57,188 bases of DNA from an uncultured SAR86 cluster bacterium (GTDB taxonomy: Bacteria; Pseudomonadota; Gammaproteobacteria; Magnimaribacterales; D2472). Below are positions 8,573 to 17,446 of this stretch, one piece after another (positions within the stretch are counted from its first letter, which is position 1; every line of letters begins with the position of its first letter). The position numbers were made by a program, and so were the translations under genes. The notes beneath the pieces are model-generated. The model did not search any database. It saw only the letters and a program-made list of their open reading frames with translations, and had not been told where the DNA came from. Location of the stretch: assembly GCA_902518715.1 (NCBI GenBank), contig CABYHU010000007.1, positions 1 through 57,188 on the forward strand, given 5' to 3'.

Positions 8573-9493
8573 ATGGGAAACTCAATTTTATTTATAACAG
8601 ACCCCTTTGATTCTCTAAAACAAGAAAAAGATACCTCTATATTTATTATGAAAGAGGCATTAAGAAGAGATTATGAGGTTTTTCAGTGTGAGATGAGTGA
8701 TCTTACACTTAAGCAAAGACTATCATCACAATGCTCACAAATAATCAATAATAATGACACTCTAGAAACAGCAAAAAAGAATGAAATTGATTTAACAAGT
8801 TTTTCATTTTGCTTTATGAGAAAAGATCCACCGGTTGATCAAGACTATATGAATTGTTTACATCTATTAAATGTGGCATCGCAGGATGGAGCCAATATAA
8901 TCAACAATCCAAATGCCATAAAAATTTTTAATGAAAAGATTTTTGCTATGGAGTTTATCGATCTTATGCCTCCTACAATTATTTCAGCAGATTCAACAAA
9001 AATAGAAGAATTCTTAAAAATTCATGAGGAGATTGTCATAAAACCTCTTAATGGGATGGGCGGAGATAATATTCACAAGGTTTCAACTAATGACCCAAAA
9101 AGTTTGGCAAAAGTTATAGATCTAACAGAAGACTCTGAAACACAAATTATTGGTCAAAAGTTTCTTCCAAAGATTAATGAAGGAGATTTTAGAGTTCTTG
9201 TGATAAATGGAGAACCTTTTGAGTATTGCTTGGCTAGAATACCAAAGGATGGATCATTTCTAGGAAATTTAGCACAAGGAGGTAAGGGAGTAGCTAAGAA
9301 AATTACTTCTAATCAGAAAGAAATTGGAGAAAAAGTTGGTGCTAGATTAAAAAGTGAGAATATACTTTTTGCAGGTATCGACATAATTGATGACAAACTA
9401 ACTGAAATAAATATAACTAGTCCTACCTGCGCAGTTGAAATTTTCGACCAAACTGGTGAAAACCCAATAACAAAGATTTTTGATTCCCTATGA
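8573..9493 (+). CDS. gshB: Glutathione synthetase
   Basis: It joins gamma-glutamylcysteine and glycine with ATP. I start it at the ATG at 8573 (306 residues; E. coli 316) because MGNSILFITDPFDSL matches the family start better than an upstream TTG inside rsmE. The ATP-grasp elements are clear: VIKPLNGMGGDNIHKV, the GDFRVLVINGEP strand and the C-terminal EINITSPTCAVEI metal and ATP-binding segment. It sits between rsmE and a tonB-like gene, with which it overlaps by 4 bases. Confidence 0.94.
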   Translation: MGNSILFITDPFDSLKQEKDTSIFIMKEALRRDYEVFQCEMSDLTLKQRLSSQCSQIINNNDTLETAKKNEIDLTSFSFCFMRKDPPVDQDYMNCLHLLNVASQDGANIINNPNAIKIFNEKIFAMEFIDLMPPTIISADSTKIEEFLKIHEEIVIKPLNGMGGDNIHKVSTNDPKSLAKVIDLTEDSETQIIGQKFLPKINEGDFRVLVINGEPFEYCLARIPKDGSFLGNLAQGGKGVAKKITSNQKEIGEKVGARLKSENILFAGIDIIDDKLTEINITSPTCAVEIFDQTGENPITKIFDSL

Positions 9494-10107
9494 GCCATCC
9501 CATTCTTTATAACAAAAACATTAAGAATAGAGTTAACCTTAAAAAATCATTTCTTCTATCGACATTAATCCATGTTTTTTTAATATTCGGTGTTTCTTTT
9601 ATTTTTATTTATAAGCAACCGCTTTTTGATTCTTCCCCAGTAGTAAACATAAAGTTAGCAAATGCGGATGTAGATCAAGACCCAGATTTTTTACCGGAAG
9701 TGAATAACCTAATAAATGGGAAAGGAGCAGAATCATCTAAATTGATTGATGATCAGATCAAACAAAAAACCCTAAAAGTAAAAATGTTAGATGCTAACTC
9801 AGATCAAAATACTATTGAGTCAAAGTACTTAAATGCTTGGCAAAGAAAAATTGAGAGAGTGGGACATAATGTTCTTAAGAAAGAGTATTCTCAATTAGAC
9901 TTAACCCAACTTAGACTGGTTGTTAGCATAGATTCATTAGGTAATTTAATTGACACTAAAATAATCGACTCATCAGGAAACTCAGAAATTGATAAAATAG
10001 CTAAAGAAATTGTAAGACTGGCATCACCATTCGAGCCTTTTTCAGATGAGATGTTAAGTGAGTATGAAGTTTTGCAGGTAGATAGAATTTGGAAATTTGG
10101 GTCATAA
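9490..10107 (+). CDS. TonB-like energy transducer, C-terminal domain protein
   Basis: A 205-residue protein with a basic N-terminus, one membrane helix at about 19-40 (SFLLSTLIHVFLIFGVSFIF), a linker with little proline, and a C-terminal TonB-type domain (about 115-205) containing LRLVVSIDSLGNLIDTKII and ASPFEPF. The SxxxH motif in the helix (SxLIH) is a TonB feature that couples to ExbB/ExbD. The position between gshB and ruvX is that of the TonB homologue in Pseudomonas relatives. Which outer-membrane receptor it serves is unknown. No exbB or exbD is in the window. Confidence 0.82.
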   Translation: MSHPILYNKNIKNRVNLKKSFLLSTLIHVFLIFGVSFIFIYKQPLFDSSPVVNIKLANADVDQDPDFLPEVNNLINGKGAESSKLIDDQIKQKTLKVKMLDANSDQNTIESKYLNAWQRKIERVGHNVLKKEYSQLDLTQLRLVVSIDSLGNLIDTKIIDSSGNSEIDKIAKEIVRLASPFEPFSDEMLSEYEVLQVDRIWKFGS

Positions 10108-10110
10108 GTA

Positions 10111-10500
10111 ATGGTAGTTATTGCCATTGATTACGGAGAAAAGAAGATAGGTCTTGCTGTGGGTAACACCGAAACAATGACTTCATCACCAATTTCAATT
10201 GTTAAAAAAGCAAAGACCGGATTTAATTGGGATGAGTTAAAAGAAAAGATTATGGAGTGGGAGCCTAATAGAATTATCATTGGTAAACCACTTAATATGG
10301 ATGGTACGAAAAGCGATTTTATGGAAAAAGTAGAAAGGTTTGCTAAAAAGCTCAGATCTATAATAGATGTTGAGATTGAATTCTTCGATGAAAGATTAAC
10401 GTCTTTTGAAGCACGTCAATTAGATGAAGATTCTGAAATGATAGATGATGTTGCCGCAAAGATAATTTTAGATAGTTGGTTAAATAATGAGCATTCCTAA
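10111..10500 (+). CDS. ruvX: Holliday-junction resolvase-like YqgF/RuvX
   Basis: A 129-residue RNase H-fold nuclease, implicated in E. coli in 5' end maturation of pre-16S rRNA. The first catalytic Asp is in VIAIDYGEKKIGLAVG (residue 6). IIGKPLNMDG and FFDERLTSFEA supply the Glu, and the C-terminal DDVAAKIILDSWL carries the last acidic residue. It follows tonB by 3 bases and overlaps dnaG by 14. yqgE, which usually precedes it, is absent here. Confidence 0.93.
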   Translation: MVVIAIDYGEKKIGLAVGNTETMTSSPISIVKKAKTGFNWDELKEKIMEWEPNRIIIGKPLNMDGTKSDFMEKVERFAKKLRSIIDVEIEFFDERLTSFEARQLDEDSEMIDDVAAKIILDSWLNNEHS

Positions 10501-12247
10501 AAGCTTCATTGATCAAGTCTTAGACCAAACAGATATCGTTGATGTAGTTGGTAGAAGGGTTCAATTGAACAAAAAAGGCTCAAACTACTGGGGTGTTTGT
10601 CCATTTCATGATGATCATAAACCATCAATGGCTGTCAATCAGGATAAACAGTTTTACTATTGTTTCGTTTGTCAGGCATCGGGAAACTCTATTAACTTTC
10701 TAAGAGATTATGAGAATCTTGATTTCACAGATGCTGTAGAAACATTAGCATCTTCCTTGGGTTTAGAGATTCCATATGAAAAAACCGAGATTCAGGATGA
10801 AAACGACTACTCAATATTAGACGAGGCAGTAAAGGTATTTGAAGCGAAGTTAAAAGAAAGCAAAAAGGCAATTAGTTATTTAAAGTCTCGAAATATATCT
10901 GGGATAACAGCTAAGAAGTTCCAACTTGGTTTTTCGGATGATTCATGGGATAGCCTCTATTCCTCATTTGAAAAGAGATTTGAACAAAAGGTTATGACCT
11001 CATCAGGACTTTTCCTTGAGAAAAATCAAAAGAATTATGACAGATTTAGAAATAGAGTTATCTTTCCTATTAGAAATATAAAAGGTCAGAATATTGCATT
11101 TGGTGGAAGAGTTATAGATCCCGATGACGAACCAAAATACTTAAACTCTCCAGAAACAAAACTCTTCAATAAATCAAATGAACTTTATGGGCTTTATGAA
11201 GCTCGCAGAGAAACAAAAAAAATGGATTCAATAATAGTCGTCGAGGGCTATATGGATGTAATTGCACTTCATGAAAAAGGAATTAAGAATGCAGTTGCAA
11301 CTTTAGGGACTGCAGTTACATCTAATCATCTTTCGAAATTAATGCGTTATTCAAATAATATTTTCTTTGCTTTTGATGGAGATCTAGCTGGAGAAAAGGC
11401 TGCTTGGAAAGCGCTTCAGAATGTACTTCCAATTATCCGTGAAGATACAAGAATAAAATTTGTTTTTTTTGAGGCAGGTGATGACCCGGATAGTTATGTT
11501 AATAAGCATGGAGATAAAGGTTTTATTGATCTCATAAATAATGGCCAAACACTCTCAGAATTTTTCTTTTCAAAGGTTAAAAAAGTAGATGACATAAACT
11601 CTCTTGAGGGAAGATCAAAAATAGCTAGCTATGCATCTGAATTAATAAGAACTATTAATAATATCCCCCTAAGGGAGGCATTTATTTCTGAAACAAGCAA
11701 AATATGTGAAATACCAGTTGAAAAACTTATATCAAAACCCAATCAGCCAAAACCAAAATTATCGTCAGCAGAAGTAAAAGTGGAGCAAAGCAGCAATACA
11801 AAACAGATTGCTTCAATTTATTTAATAATTCATTCTGTTCTTACTGATAGATCGCTCACACAAGATCCAATTTTTGATGAGATTAAAGATGATTCATCAA
11901 TAAGCTTTTTGAAAGAGTTAAGAGAAGTGATAGAAGTTGAATCTGATACTCTTGTTTCAAAGCTTATTGAACGCATCAAATCAAAAACACTTAAAGAACT
12001 TTTTAGTCAGGCAATGGTTTCCGAAATTAAGATTGAACAAGAAGATGCAAGAAAAATGTTTTTCGATTGTATGAACTCATTACTAAAAGACGAGGAAGAT
12101 AGAGAGGAATCTTTAAAAACCAAGTATAATACCGGGTCAATTTCTGAAACCGAAAGAAGAGAGCTTCAACAACTTATTCTTAAGAAACCAGAAATTGATA
12201 ATGAAGACAAAATACTATTAAAAAATCTGTCTTTAAAAAAGGATTGA
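10487..12247 (+). CDS. dnaG: DNA primase
   Basis: It makes RNA primers at the replication fork, recruited by DnaB helicase. The 586-residue protein has an N-terminal CHC2 zinc finger (Cys38, His41, Cys59, Cys62), the RNA polymerase core with FGGRVIDPDDEPKYLNSPET, a TOPRIM domain at about 250-330 (VVEGYMDVIALHE, FAFDGDLAGEKAA) and a divergent C-terminal helicase-interaction domain. It begins inside ruvX, unlike the usual rpsU-dnaG-rpoD order, and is followed by rpoD after 57 bases. Confidence 0.96.
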   Translation: MSIPKSFIDQVLDQTDIVDVVGRRVQLNKKGSNYWGVCPFHDDHKPSMAVNQDKQFYYCFVCQASGNSINFLRDYENLDFTDAVETLASSLGLEIPYEKTEIQDENDYSILDEAVKVFEAKLKESKKAISYLKSRNISGITAKKFQLGFSDDSWDSLYSSFEKRFEQKVMTSSGLFLEKNQKNYDRFRNRVIFPIRNIKGQNIAFGGRVIDPDDEPKYLNSPETKLFNKSNELYGLYEARRETKKMDSIIVVEGYMDVIALHEKGIKNAVATLGTAVTSNHLSKLMRYSNNIFFAFDGDLAGEKAAWKALQNVLPIIREDTRIKFVFFEAGDDPDSYVNKHGDKGFIDLINNGQTLSEFFFSKVKKVDDINSLEGRSKIASYASELIRTINNIPLREAFISETSKICEIPVEKLISKPNQPKPKLSSAEVKVEQSSNTKQIASIYLIIHSVLTDRSLTQDPIFDEIKDDSSISFLKELREVIEVESDTLVSKLIERIKSKTLKELFSQAMVSEIKIEQEDARKMFFDCMNSLLKDEEDREESLKTKYNTGSISETERRELQQLILKKPEIDNEDKILLKNLSLKKD

Positions 12248-12304
12248 AAATAAGTAATTAGTCACTAGATATAGAGAAGTTTTTCAGAATTAAAAAGAGG
12301 ATAA

Positions 12305-14116
12305 GTGGATAAATTTTCAAAACAAGAAGGCTCAAAAATAGCCGAGCTTATAGAGAAGGGAAGAGAACAAGGTTTCCTTACTTATGATGATGTCAATGAT
12401 CATCTTCCTGATGATATTTCGGATCCAGATCAAGTAGAAGAAATTATTGGAATGATTAATGATCTTGGTCTACAAGTTCATGAAAAAGCCCCTGATTTAG
12501 ATACTCTCATGCTTCGAGAGTCAGAAAATACAGATGATATAGCTCTTGAGCAAGCTGCAGAAGCTCTAGCAGCTGTTGAAAACGAAACAGGAAGAACAAC
12601 TGATCCAGTAAGAATGTACATGAGAGAAATGGGTACTGTAGATTTACTTACTCGAGAAGGTGAGATAGAGATCGCTAAAAGAATTGAAGAGGGTATGAGA
12701 GATCTCCTTCTTGCAAGTGCACAATATCCAAGAACTGTTGAATATGTTTTGTCCTACTTTCAGCTTGTCAAAGATGAAGAAAAGAAACTTAATGATCTTT
12801 TGACTGGATTCTTAGAAGAAATGGAAGAAGTACCCTCAGCTGGACCTGGAAGTGAAAAAGCAAAACAGCTTGCAGATAAAAAAGATGATGATGAAAATGA
12901 TGGCGAGTTAGATTTTAAAGAAGTCCAAAGAAGAATGACTTCTCTTAAAAGACAGTACAACAAAACAATGAAAGTGCTGGATAAAAATGGTCGAAGTCAT
13001 AAGAAAACGCAAGAAGAGTTCGAAAAACTTGGAAACATTTTTAAGTTCTTAAAATTCAGTCCAAGAATGTTTGAAGAAATTTGCATTATTGCAAGACATG
13101 ATCTTGAAACAATAAGAAGTCATGAAAGAATCATTCAGACTTTATGTGTGAAGAGTGCAAGGATTCCTAGAAAAGACTTTTTAGAAGCTTTTAAAGATAA
13201 CTTTACAAAAATGACAATTATGCCGTCATTTGTTAAAAACAAGAAATATAAAAAAGACTTGCTAGAAAAAGTTAAACAAGATGTGATGATTTCTCAGAAG
13301 GAGATCAAAGCTCTTGAAGATAAGGTTGGACTAAGCTCAAAAGAGGTCAAAGAGATCAATAGAAGCATGTCTATGGGTGAAACCAAGATGAGACGTGCCA
13401 AAAAAGATATGGTTGAGGCTAACCTAAGACTTGTAATATCTATTGCAAAAAAATACACCAATAGAGGGTTACAGTTCTTAGATCTAATCCAAGAAGGAAA
13501 TATTGGTCTTATGAAAGCCGTTGATAAATTTGAATACCGAAGAGGTTATAAGTTTAGTACTTATGCAACTTGGTGGATTAGACAGGCTATAACAAGATCT
13601 ATTGCTGACCAAGCAAGAACTATAAGAATACCTGTTCACATGATAGAAACTATTAATAAATTGAATAGAGTTTCAAGACAGATGATGCAAGATATGGGAA
13701 GAGAACCAACACCTGAAGAATTAAGTAAAGAGCTTGATATGCCTGAGGATAAAGTAAGAAAAGTACTAAAGATTGCTAAAGAACCTATTTCAATGGAAAC
13801 ACCAATTGGTGATGATGAGGACTCAAACCTTGGAGACTTTATTGAAGATACTGTTATCGAGTCTCCTCTTGAAAATGCAACGGATGAAAGTCTACATTTT
13901 GCCACTGATGATGTTCTATCATCTTTAACCGCAAGGGAGGCAAAAGTTCTCAGAATGAGATTTGGTATTGGGATGAATACTGATCATACTCTTGAGGAAG
14001 TCGGTAAACAATTTGATGTTACTAGGGAAAGGATACGACAGATTGAAGCAAAAGCATTGAGAAAGTTGAGGCATCCAGCAAGATCTAGTCATTTAAGAAG
14101 CTTTTTAGATGATTAA
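12305..14116 (+). CDS. rpoD: RNA polymerase primary sigma factor (sigma-70)
   Basis: The housekeeping sigma factor directing core polymerase to -10/-35 promoters. It is 603 residues (E. coli 613). Region 1.1 is at the N-terminus, then an acidic non-conserved region (about 170-210), region 2 with [20 protein letters not shown] and [17 protein letters not shown], region 3, and region 4 with the [20 protein letters not shown] helix-turn-helix. The start is GTG at 12305, with an AAGAGG ribosome-binding site 4 bases upstream; no ATG fits the conserved N-terminus. It follows dnaG as in the classical macromolecular synthesis operon. Confidence 0.97.
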   Translation: MDKFSKQEGSKIAELIEKGREQGFLTYDDVNDHLPDDISDPDQVEEIIGMINDLGLQVHEKAPDLDTLMLRESENTDDIALEQAAEALAAVENETGRTTDPVRMYMREMGTVDLLTREGEIEIAKRIEEGMRDLLLASAQYPRTVEYVLSYFQLVKDEEKKLNDLLTGFLEEMEEVPSAGPGSEKAKQLADKKDDDENDGELDFKEVQRRMTSLKRQYNKTMKVLDKNGRSHKKTQEEFEKLGNIFKFLKFSPRMFEEICIIARHDLETIRSHERIIQTLCVKSARIPRKDFLEAFKDNFTKMTIMPSFVKNKKYKKDLLEKVKQDVMISQKEIKALEDKVGLSSKEVKEINRSMSMGETKMRRAKKDMVEANLRLVISIAKKYTNRGLQFLDLIQEGNIGLMKAVDKFEYRRGYKFSTYATWWIRQAITRSIADQARTIRIPVHMIETINKLNRVSRQMMQDMGREPTPEELSKELDMPEDKVRKVLKIAKEPISMETPIGDDEDSNLGDFIEDTVIESPLENATDESLHFATDDVLSSLTAREAKVLRMRFGIGMNTDHTLEEVGKQFDVTRERIRQIEAKALRKLRHPARSSHLRSFLDD

Positions 14117-14184
14117 AAAAAGTTTTTGAACTACCTTTATTATTTTTAGTCTAAACTATATCTAGTATTTTTACGGAGAGATGT

Positions 14185-14550
14185 ATGTTTAAGAAGATAT
14201 CACTATTAGTTTTTTTATCAATTCCACTAATGATTCTTGCAGATGATCATGGCAAGAAAGAAGGCAAGTCTCCTAAAGAGATGAAAAAAATGGAAATGAT
14301 GAAGAAAAAAGAAGCACAAATGAAGAAAGAGATGGAAAGATGGGGAAGGTGGAAACCTGAAAACTGTAAAAAAGTCAGTGAGGCCTCAGGATTTTTTCTT
14401 TATGCAGCTGGTGAAGCTATGAAAGAAGGTGAAGGTCATGAAAGTATGGGTCATCAAGAAATGGCTGATAAATTGTATTTAGATGCCCTCGCTTTAGCTG
14501 AGTTAGCAGCTAACTATGCTGTTAACTATGATGCATATTGCAAAAGATAA
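14185..14550 (+). CDS. Small secreted Lys/Met-rich protein of unknown function
   Basis: I do not recognise the family. The 121-residue product has a clear signal peptide (MFKKISLL, hydrophobic core, likely cleavage after Ala19, LMILA-DD), so it should be periplasmic. Residues 22-55 are dominated by Lys, Met and Glu and probably form a long helix. Residues 81-93 hold His85, Met88, His90 and Met93, which could bind a metal. The mature protein has two cysteines (61 and 119) that could form a disulfide. A GGAGAG ribosome-binding site lies 4 bases before the ATG. It is followed by a tRNA gene. Confidence 0.7.
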   Translation: MFKKISLLVFLSIPLMILADDHGKKEGKSPKEMKKMEMMKKKEAQMKKEMERWGRWKPENCKKVSEASGFFLYAAGEAMKEGEGHESMGHQEMADKLYLDALALAELAANYAVNYDAYCKR

Positions 14551-14580
14551 TTAATTAAGGAATTTAACTTATTTTACCTT

Positions 14581-14586
14581 TATAAT
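14581..14586 (+). promoter_or_regulatory. Candidate -10 box for the tRNA gene
   Basis: A perfect TATAAT lies 18 bases before the first tRNA base, giving a predicted start near 14593 and a leader of about 12 bases. No good -35 hexamer lies at 16-18 bases spacing, which lowers confidence. Confidence 0.4.
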
Positions 14587-14604
14587 TACCAGCCTAATTC
14601 TATA

Positions 14605-14681
14605 GGGCCTGTAGCTCAGTTGGTTAGAGCAGTGGACTCATAATCCATTGGTCGGAGGTTCGAGTCCTCCCGGGCCCACCA
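14605..14681 (+). tRNA. tRNA with CAT anticodon, probably tRNA-Ile2 (lysidine-modified)
   Basis: A 77-base cloverleaf with encoded CCA. The acceptor stem is GGGCCTG with CGGGCCC (one T-G wobble at 6-67), the D-arm has AGCTCAGTTGGTTAGAGCA, the anticodon loop is CTCATAA, and the T-arm is GGAGG-TTCGAGT-CCTCC. CAT could mean elongator Met or Ile2. The acceptor pairs C4-G69 and C5-G68 are those by which TilS is reported to pick tRNA-Ile2 over tRNA-Met, and the G27-T43 stem end matches E. coli ileX. I therefore favour Ile2. The 3' end is 1 base from a convergent stop codon. Confidence 0.9.
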
Positions 14682-14682
14682 T

Positions 14683-15312
14683 TTACCCTTCAATAATCCT
14701 GAAATCTCTAATTGCCATTTCTTCAACAGGCTTTCCTGCTGCACCAAGAACATCTTTGTTATATTCATCACTGTTCCTCGCATTTATAGCATCTTGTAAA
14801 GATGGAAATTCACACAAAGCAAAAGGTAGCATTCTTCCATCCTCTACAGCCATATGGGGTGGCTTAAGATGATGAACTTTACAAGCACCTGAAGCAACAT
14901 ATTCCTGCCAGGCCGGCATTACTTTTTCTAACCAGCTCTCTTTATCTTTAAACTCTCTTACCCAAACAAGCCAATATCCATGACCCGGCTTCATCCAGCC
15001 ATCCTCTACTTCAATAATTCTGAAGTCCCTGATTACTTTATTCTCAACAGGCGTTCCGTCAGCTTCAATTACTCCTTGATAATAGTCTGGATCTTCAGTT
15101 CTTGCATAAACTGCCTGATCAAGTGATGGGAACTCAATTACAGCAGTTGTTTTTTCAATCCCTGATTCATAAACTGCCTTAGGCGGACCAAACGAAATAG
15201 GATTTACAACACCATTAGATTTTTCTACATAATTTCCCCATGACGATAATACTTGTTCCCATGTATCTGGTTTAATTACATCCTGAACAGCAACGACCCA
15301 ATAACCTTTCAT
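14683..15312 (-). CDS. Tandem DUF1330-domain protein
   Basis: A 209-residue protein made of two related ferredoxin-like (dimeric alpha/beta barrel) repeats, about residues 1-97 and 105-209. Each begins with a GYW(V/L)V strand, contains an EFPSL(D/Q) motif and ends with IRDFRII. DUF1330 proteins are normally about 95 residues and dimerise; the tandem copy may form the dimer intramolecularly. No catalytic function is established. There is no signal peptide. A strong GGAGGAGCT site lies directly upstream of the ATG. It is downstream of the S9 peptidase on the same strand with a 27-base gap. Confidence 0.78.
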   Translation of the reverse strand: MKGYWVVAVQDVIKPDTWEQVLSSWGNYVEKSNGVVNPISFGPPKAVYESGIEKTTAVIEFPSLDQAVYARTEDPDYYQGVIEADGTPVENKVIRDFRIIEVEDGWMKPGHGYWLVWVREFKDKESWLEKVMPAWQEYVASGACKVHHLKPPHMAVEDGRMLPFALCEFPSLQDAINARNSDEYNKDVLGAAGKPVEEMAIRDFRIIEG

Positions 15313-15339
15313 AGCTCCTCCAATAAATATTTTTTAGCT

Positions 15340-17382
15340 TTAATCGACATCATTCTTATATTTTTCAAACCAAGCAAGTATATGATCAACCTTAGTTATT
15401 AGATTTGACGGTCTGCTTGCAATACCATGCGATGTATTTGGAATTCGGATCATTGCGCTATCAATGCCTCTCAATCTCAATGCTTGATAGAACTGTTCTG
15501 TTTCTGAAATCGGAGTTCTTCTATCGTCTTCTCCAGTGATTAACATTGTTGGAGTAGTGACATTTCCGACAAGAGAAAGAGGAGAGCGTTCCCAATAATG
15601 TTCAAGGTGTTCCCACGGAGGTCCAGGAAATTGATGATATATCTGCCCAACCATAGAATCCGCAGTTAGAGGCTTGCTCAGCCAATTAATTACAGGTTTT
15701 GCTGATACGGCCGCATTAAATCTGTCAGTTAGACCTATTGCATAAGCAGTAGCTATACCTCCAGCACTACCACCTGTAATGAAAAGATTATTTTCATCAA
15801 CAATACCTTTAGCAATTAGGGCATCTATACCTGACATATGGTCTGCAAAATCTTCTGGACTTGAATATTTGTATTGAAGCAATAATGCAAAATCCTCACC
15901 ATAAGATGAACTACCTCTGTAGTTATCATAAAAAACAATATATCCAGAGGCTGCCATCATTTGAAGTTCTGCTGAGAAGTGAGGCCCATAAGCTAGATGT
16001 GGACCACCATGGATTTCAAGTATTAAAGGATACTTTTTAGATGGATCAAAGTTTGGAGGTGTAATATACCAACCATGTATCTCTTCATTATCAAATGAAG
16101 AGTTATATATTATTTCATTAACCTTTCCTAGCTTCCTATAGCCAAGAATATCTTCATTTAATTGGGTTAATGCTTTTGTTTTACCTTTTATCGCAATACC
16201 AACATCAGCAGGCCTATCAGGTTTACCATAGGTATAAGCAGCAGTCCCATTTGCTATATGAAAACCTCCAGAAATATATGGTCTTCCGATTGTCGTGCCA
16301 CCAACATTTGATGCAATTTCATTTAAATCCCCATTTAAGGAGATCTGTTTAATAGTTCTTTCTCCTCTATTATCAAAGGCAAAATAGATAGATTTACTAT
16401 CTTCTGACCAGAATAAATTATCTGCATCATCATCTAGATCTTTTGAAATTATTTTTATCTCCCTGCTTTGGAGATCCATTACAGCTATTCTGCTTGGGGT
16501 ATATGCCAAGGGACGCCTTTCCTTTACGTAAAAGGCAATCATCTCTCCATTGGGTGATATAGCTGGAGATCTTTCCTCACCTGATTGTTTTGTAATTTGT
16601 TTCAATTCATTGTTAGAAACAGAAACAGAGTAAATATCAGCCTCATTACTAACAAGCTCCCAATCATCTGATCTGTATGCAGAGAAGAAAATATCCTTAC
16701 TATCCTTTGACCATGAGACCGAACCATAATGATTAAAATCTCCAGTTGTTAGTTGGCGAGCTGAACCTCCTTCAGCAGGAACAACAAATATATGACGATA
16801 TGAAGGCTCAACAATTCCTCTGCCATCATATTGATATCTTGTAGTAGTAACTGTAATTGGTTTTTTTGCCCAAGATGCTCCATCAGGCTTATCTCTTTCT
16901 TCAATGAGTGATTTGCTTTCAGCTTTTACTCTCATCGTAAATGCTAACCATTTACCATCTGGTGACCATGACAAGCTTGATGGTGATTCTTGCAGTTGAG
17001 AGATTGCCGCAGTTTCACCAGTATCTACCCAATGCATGTGAATCTGAGTTGATCCAGAGTTGTTTGAAACAAATGCAATTCTTCTATTATCCGGTGACCA
17101 GCGTGGAGAGTATGAGTTCTTGATCCCTGAGTACAAAGGTCTATGATCTCCTCCATCTTTTGCTATTCTCCAAAGATTAGATCGCACCCTATCTTTCATA
17201 ATGTCATTGGATTTTCTTACATAAACTATTGCTTCTCCATCAGATGAAACTTGAGGATCAGAAGCCCATTCAAGCTCGAATACATCCATCGCATCAAAAT
17301 AATTAAGATTTTCTTTTGTTTCTGCCCATGGAGAGGCGAGGAAGACTAGCGCTATTAATATAAAACTATTTTTCATGAACAT
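15340..17382 (-). CDS. Secreted S9-family (prolyl oligopeptidase-type) peptidase
   Basis: A 680-residue serine peptidase of the acylaminoacyl-peptidase/dipeptidyl-peptidase type. A signal peptide (about 1-22) predicts export. The N-terminal two thirds is a WD40-like beta-propeller with repeated SPRWSPDNRRIAFVS-type blades. The C-terminal alpha/beta hydrolase has the nucleophile Ser539 in GGSAGG, Asp620 in GEDDRRTP and His652 in NTSHG. It probably trims peptides in the periplasm. Met3 is an alternative start. Exported S9 peptidases suit growth on peptides. Confidence 0.88.
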   Translation of the reverse strand: MFMKNSFILIALVFLASPWAETKENLNYFDAMDVFELEWASDPQVSSDGEAIVYVRKSNDIMKDRVRSNLWRIAKDGGDHRPLYSGIKNSYSPRWSPDNRRIAFVSNNSGSTQIHMHWVDTGETAAISQLQESPSSLSWSPDGKWLAFTMRVKAESKSLIEERDKPDGASWAKKPITVTTTRYQYDGRGIVEPSYRHIFVVPAEGGSARQLTTGDFNHYGSVSWSKDSKDIFFSAYRSDDWELVSNEADIYSVSVSNNELKQITKQSGEERSPAISPNGEMIAFYVKERRPLAYTPSRIAVMDLQSREIKIISKDLDDDADNLFWSEDSKSIYFAFDNRGERTIKQISLNGDLNEIASNVGGTTIGRPYISGGFHIANGTAAYTYGKPDRPADVGIAIKGKTKALTQLNEDILGYRKLGKVNEIIYNSSFDNEEIHGWYITPPNFDPSKKYPLILEIHGGPHLAYGPHFSAELQMMAASGYIVFYDNYRGSSSYGEDFALLLQYKYSSPEDFADHMSGIDALIAKGIVDENNLFITGGSAGGIATAYAIGLTDRFNAAVSAKPVINWLSKPLTADSMVGQIYHQFPGPPWEHLEHYWERSPLSLVGNVTTPTMLITGEDDRRTPISETEQFYQALRLRGIDSAMIRIPNTSHGIASRPSNLITKVDHILAWFEKYKNDVD

Positions 17383-17446
17383 TAAAATTTTAGCATGGTG
17401 AAAATATGATACTAATATTCTAATCTTTTAAAAATAATTAATTTAC

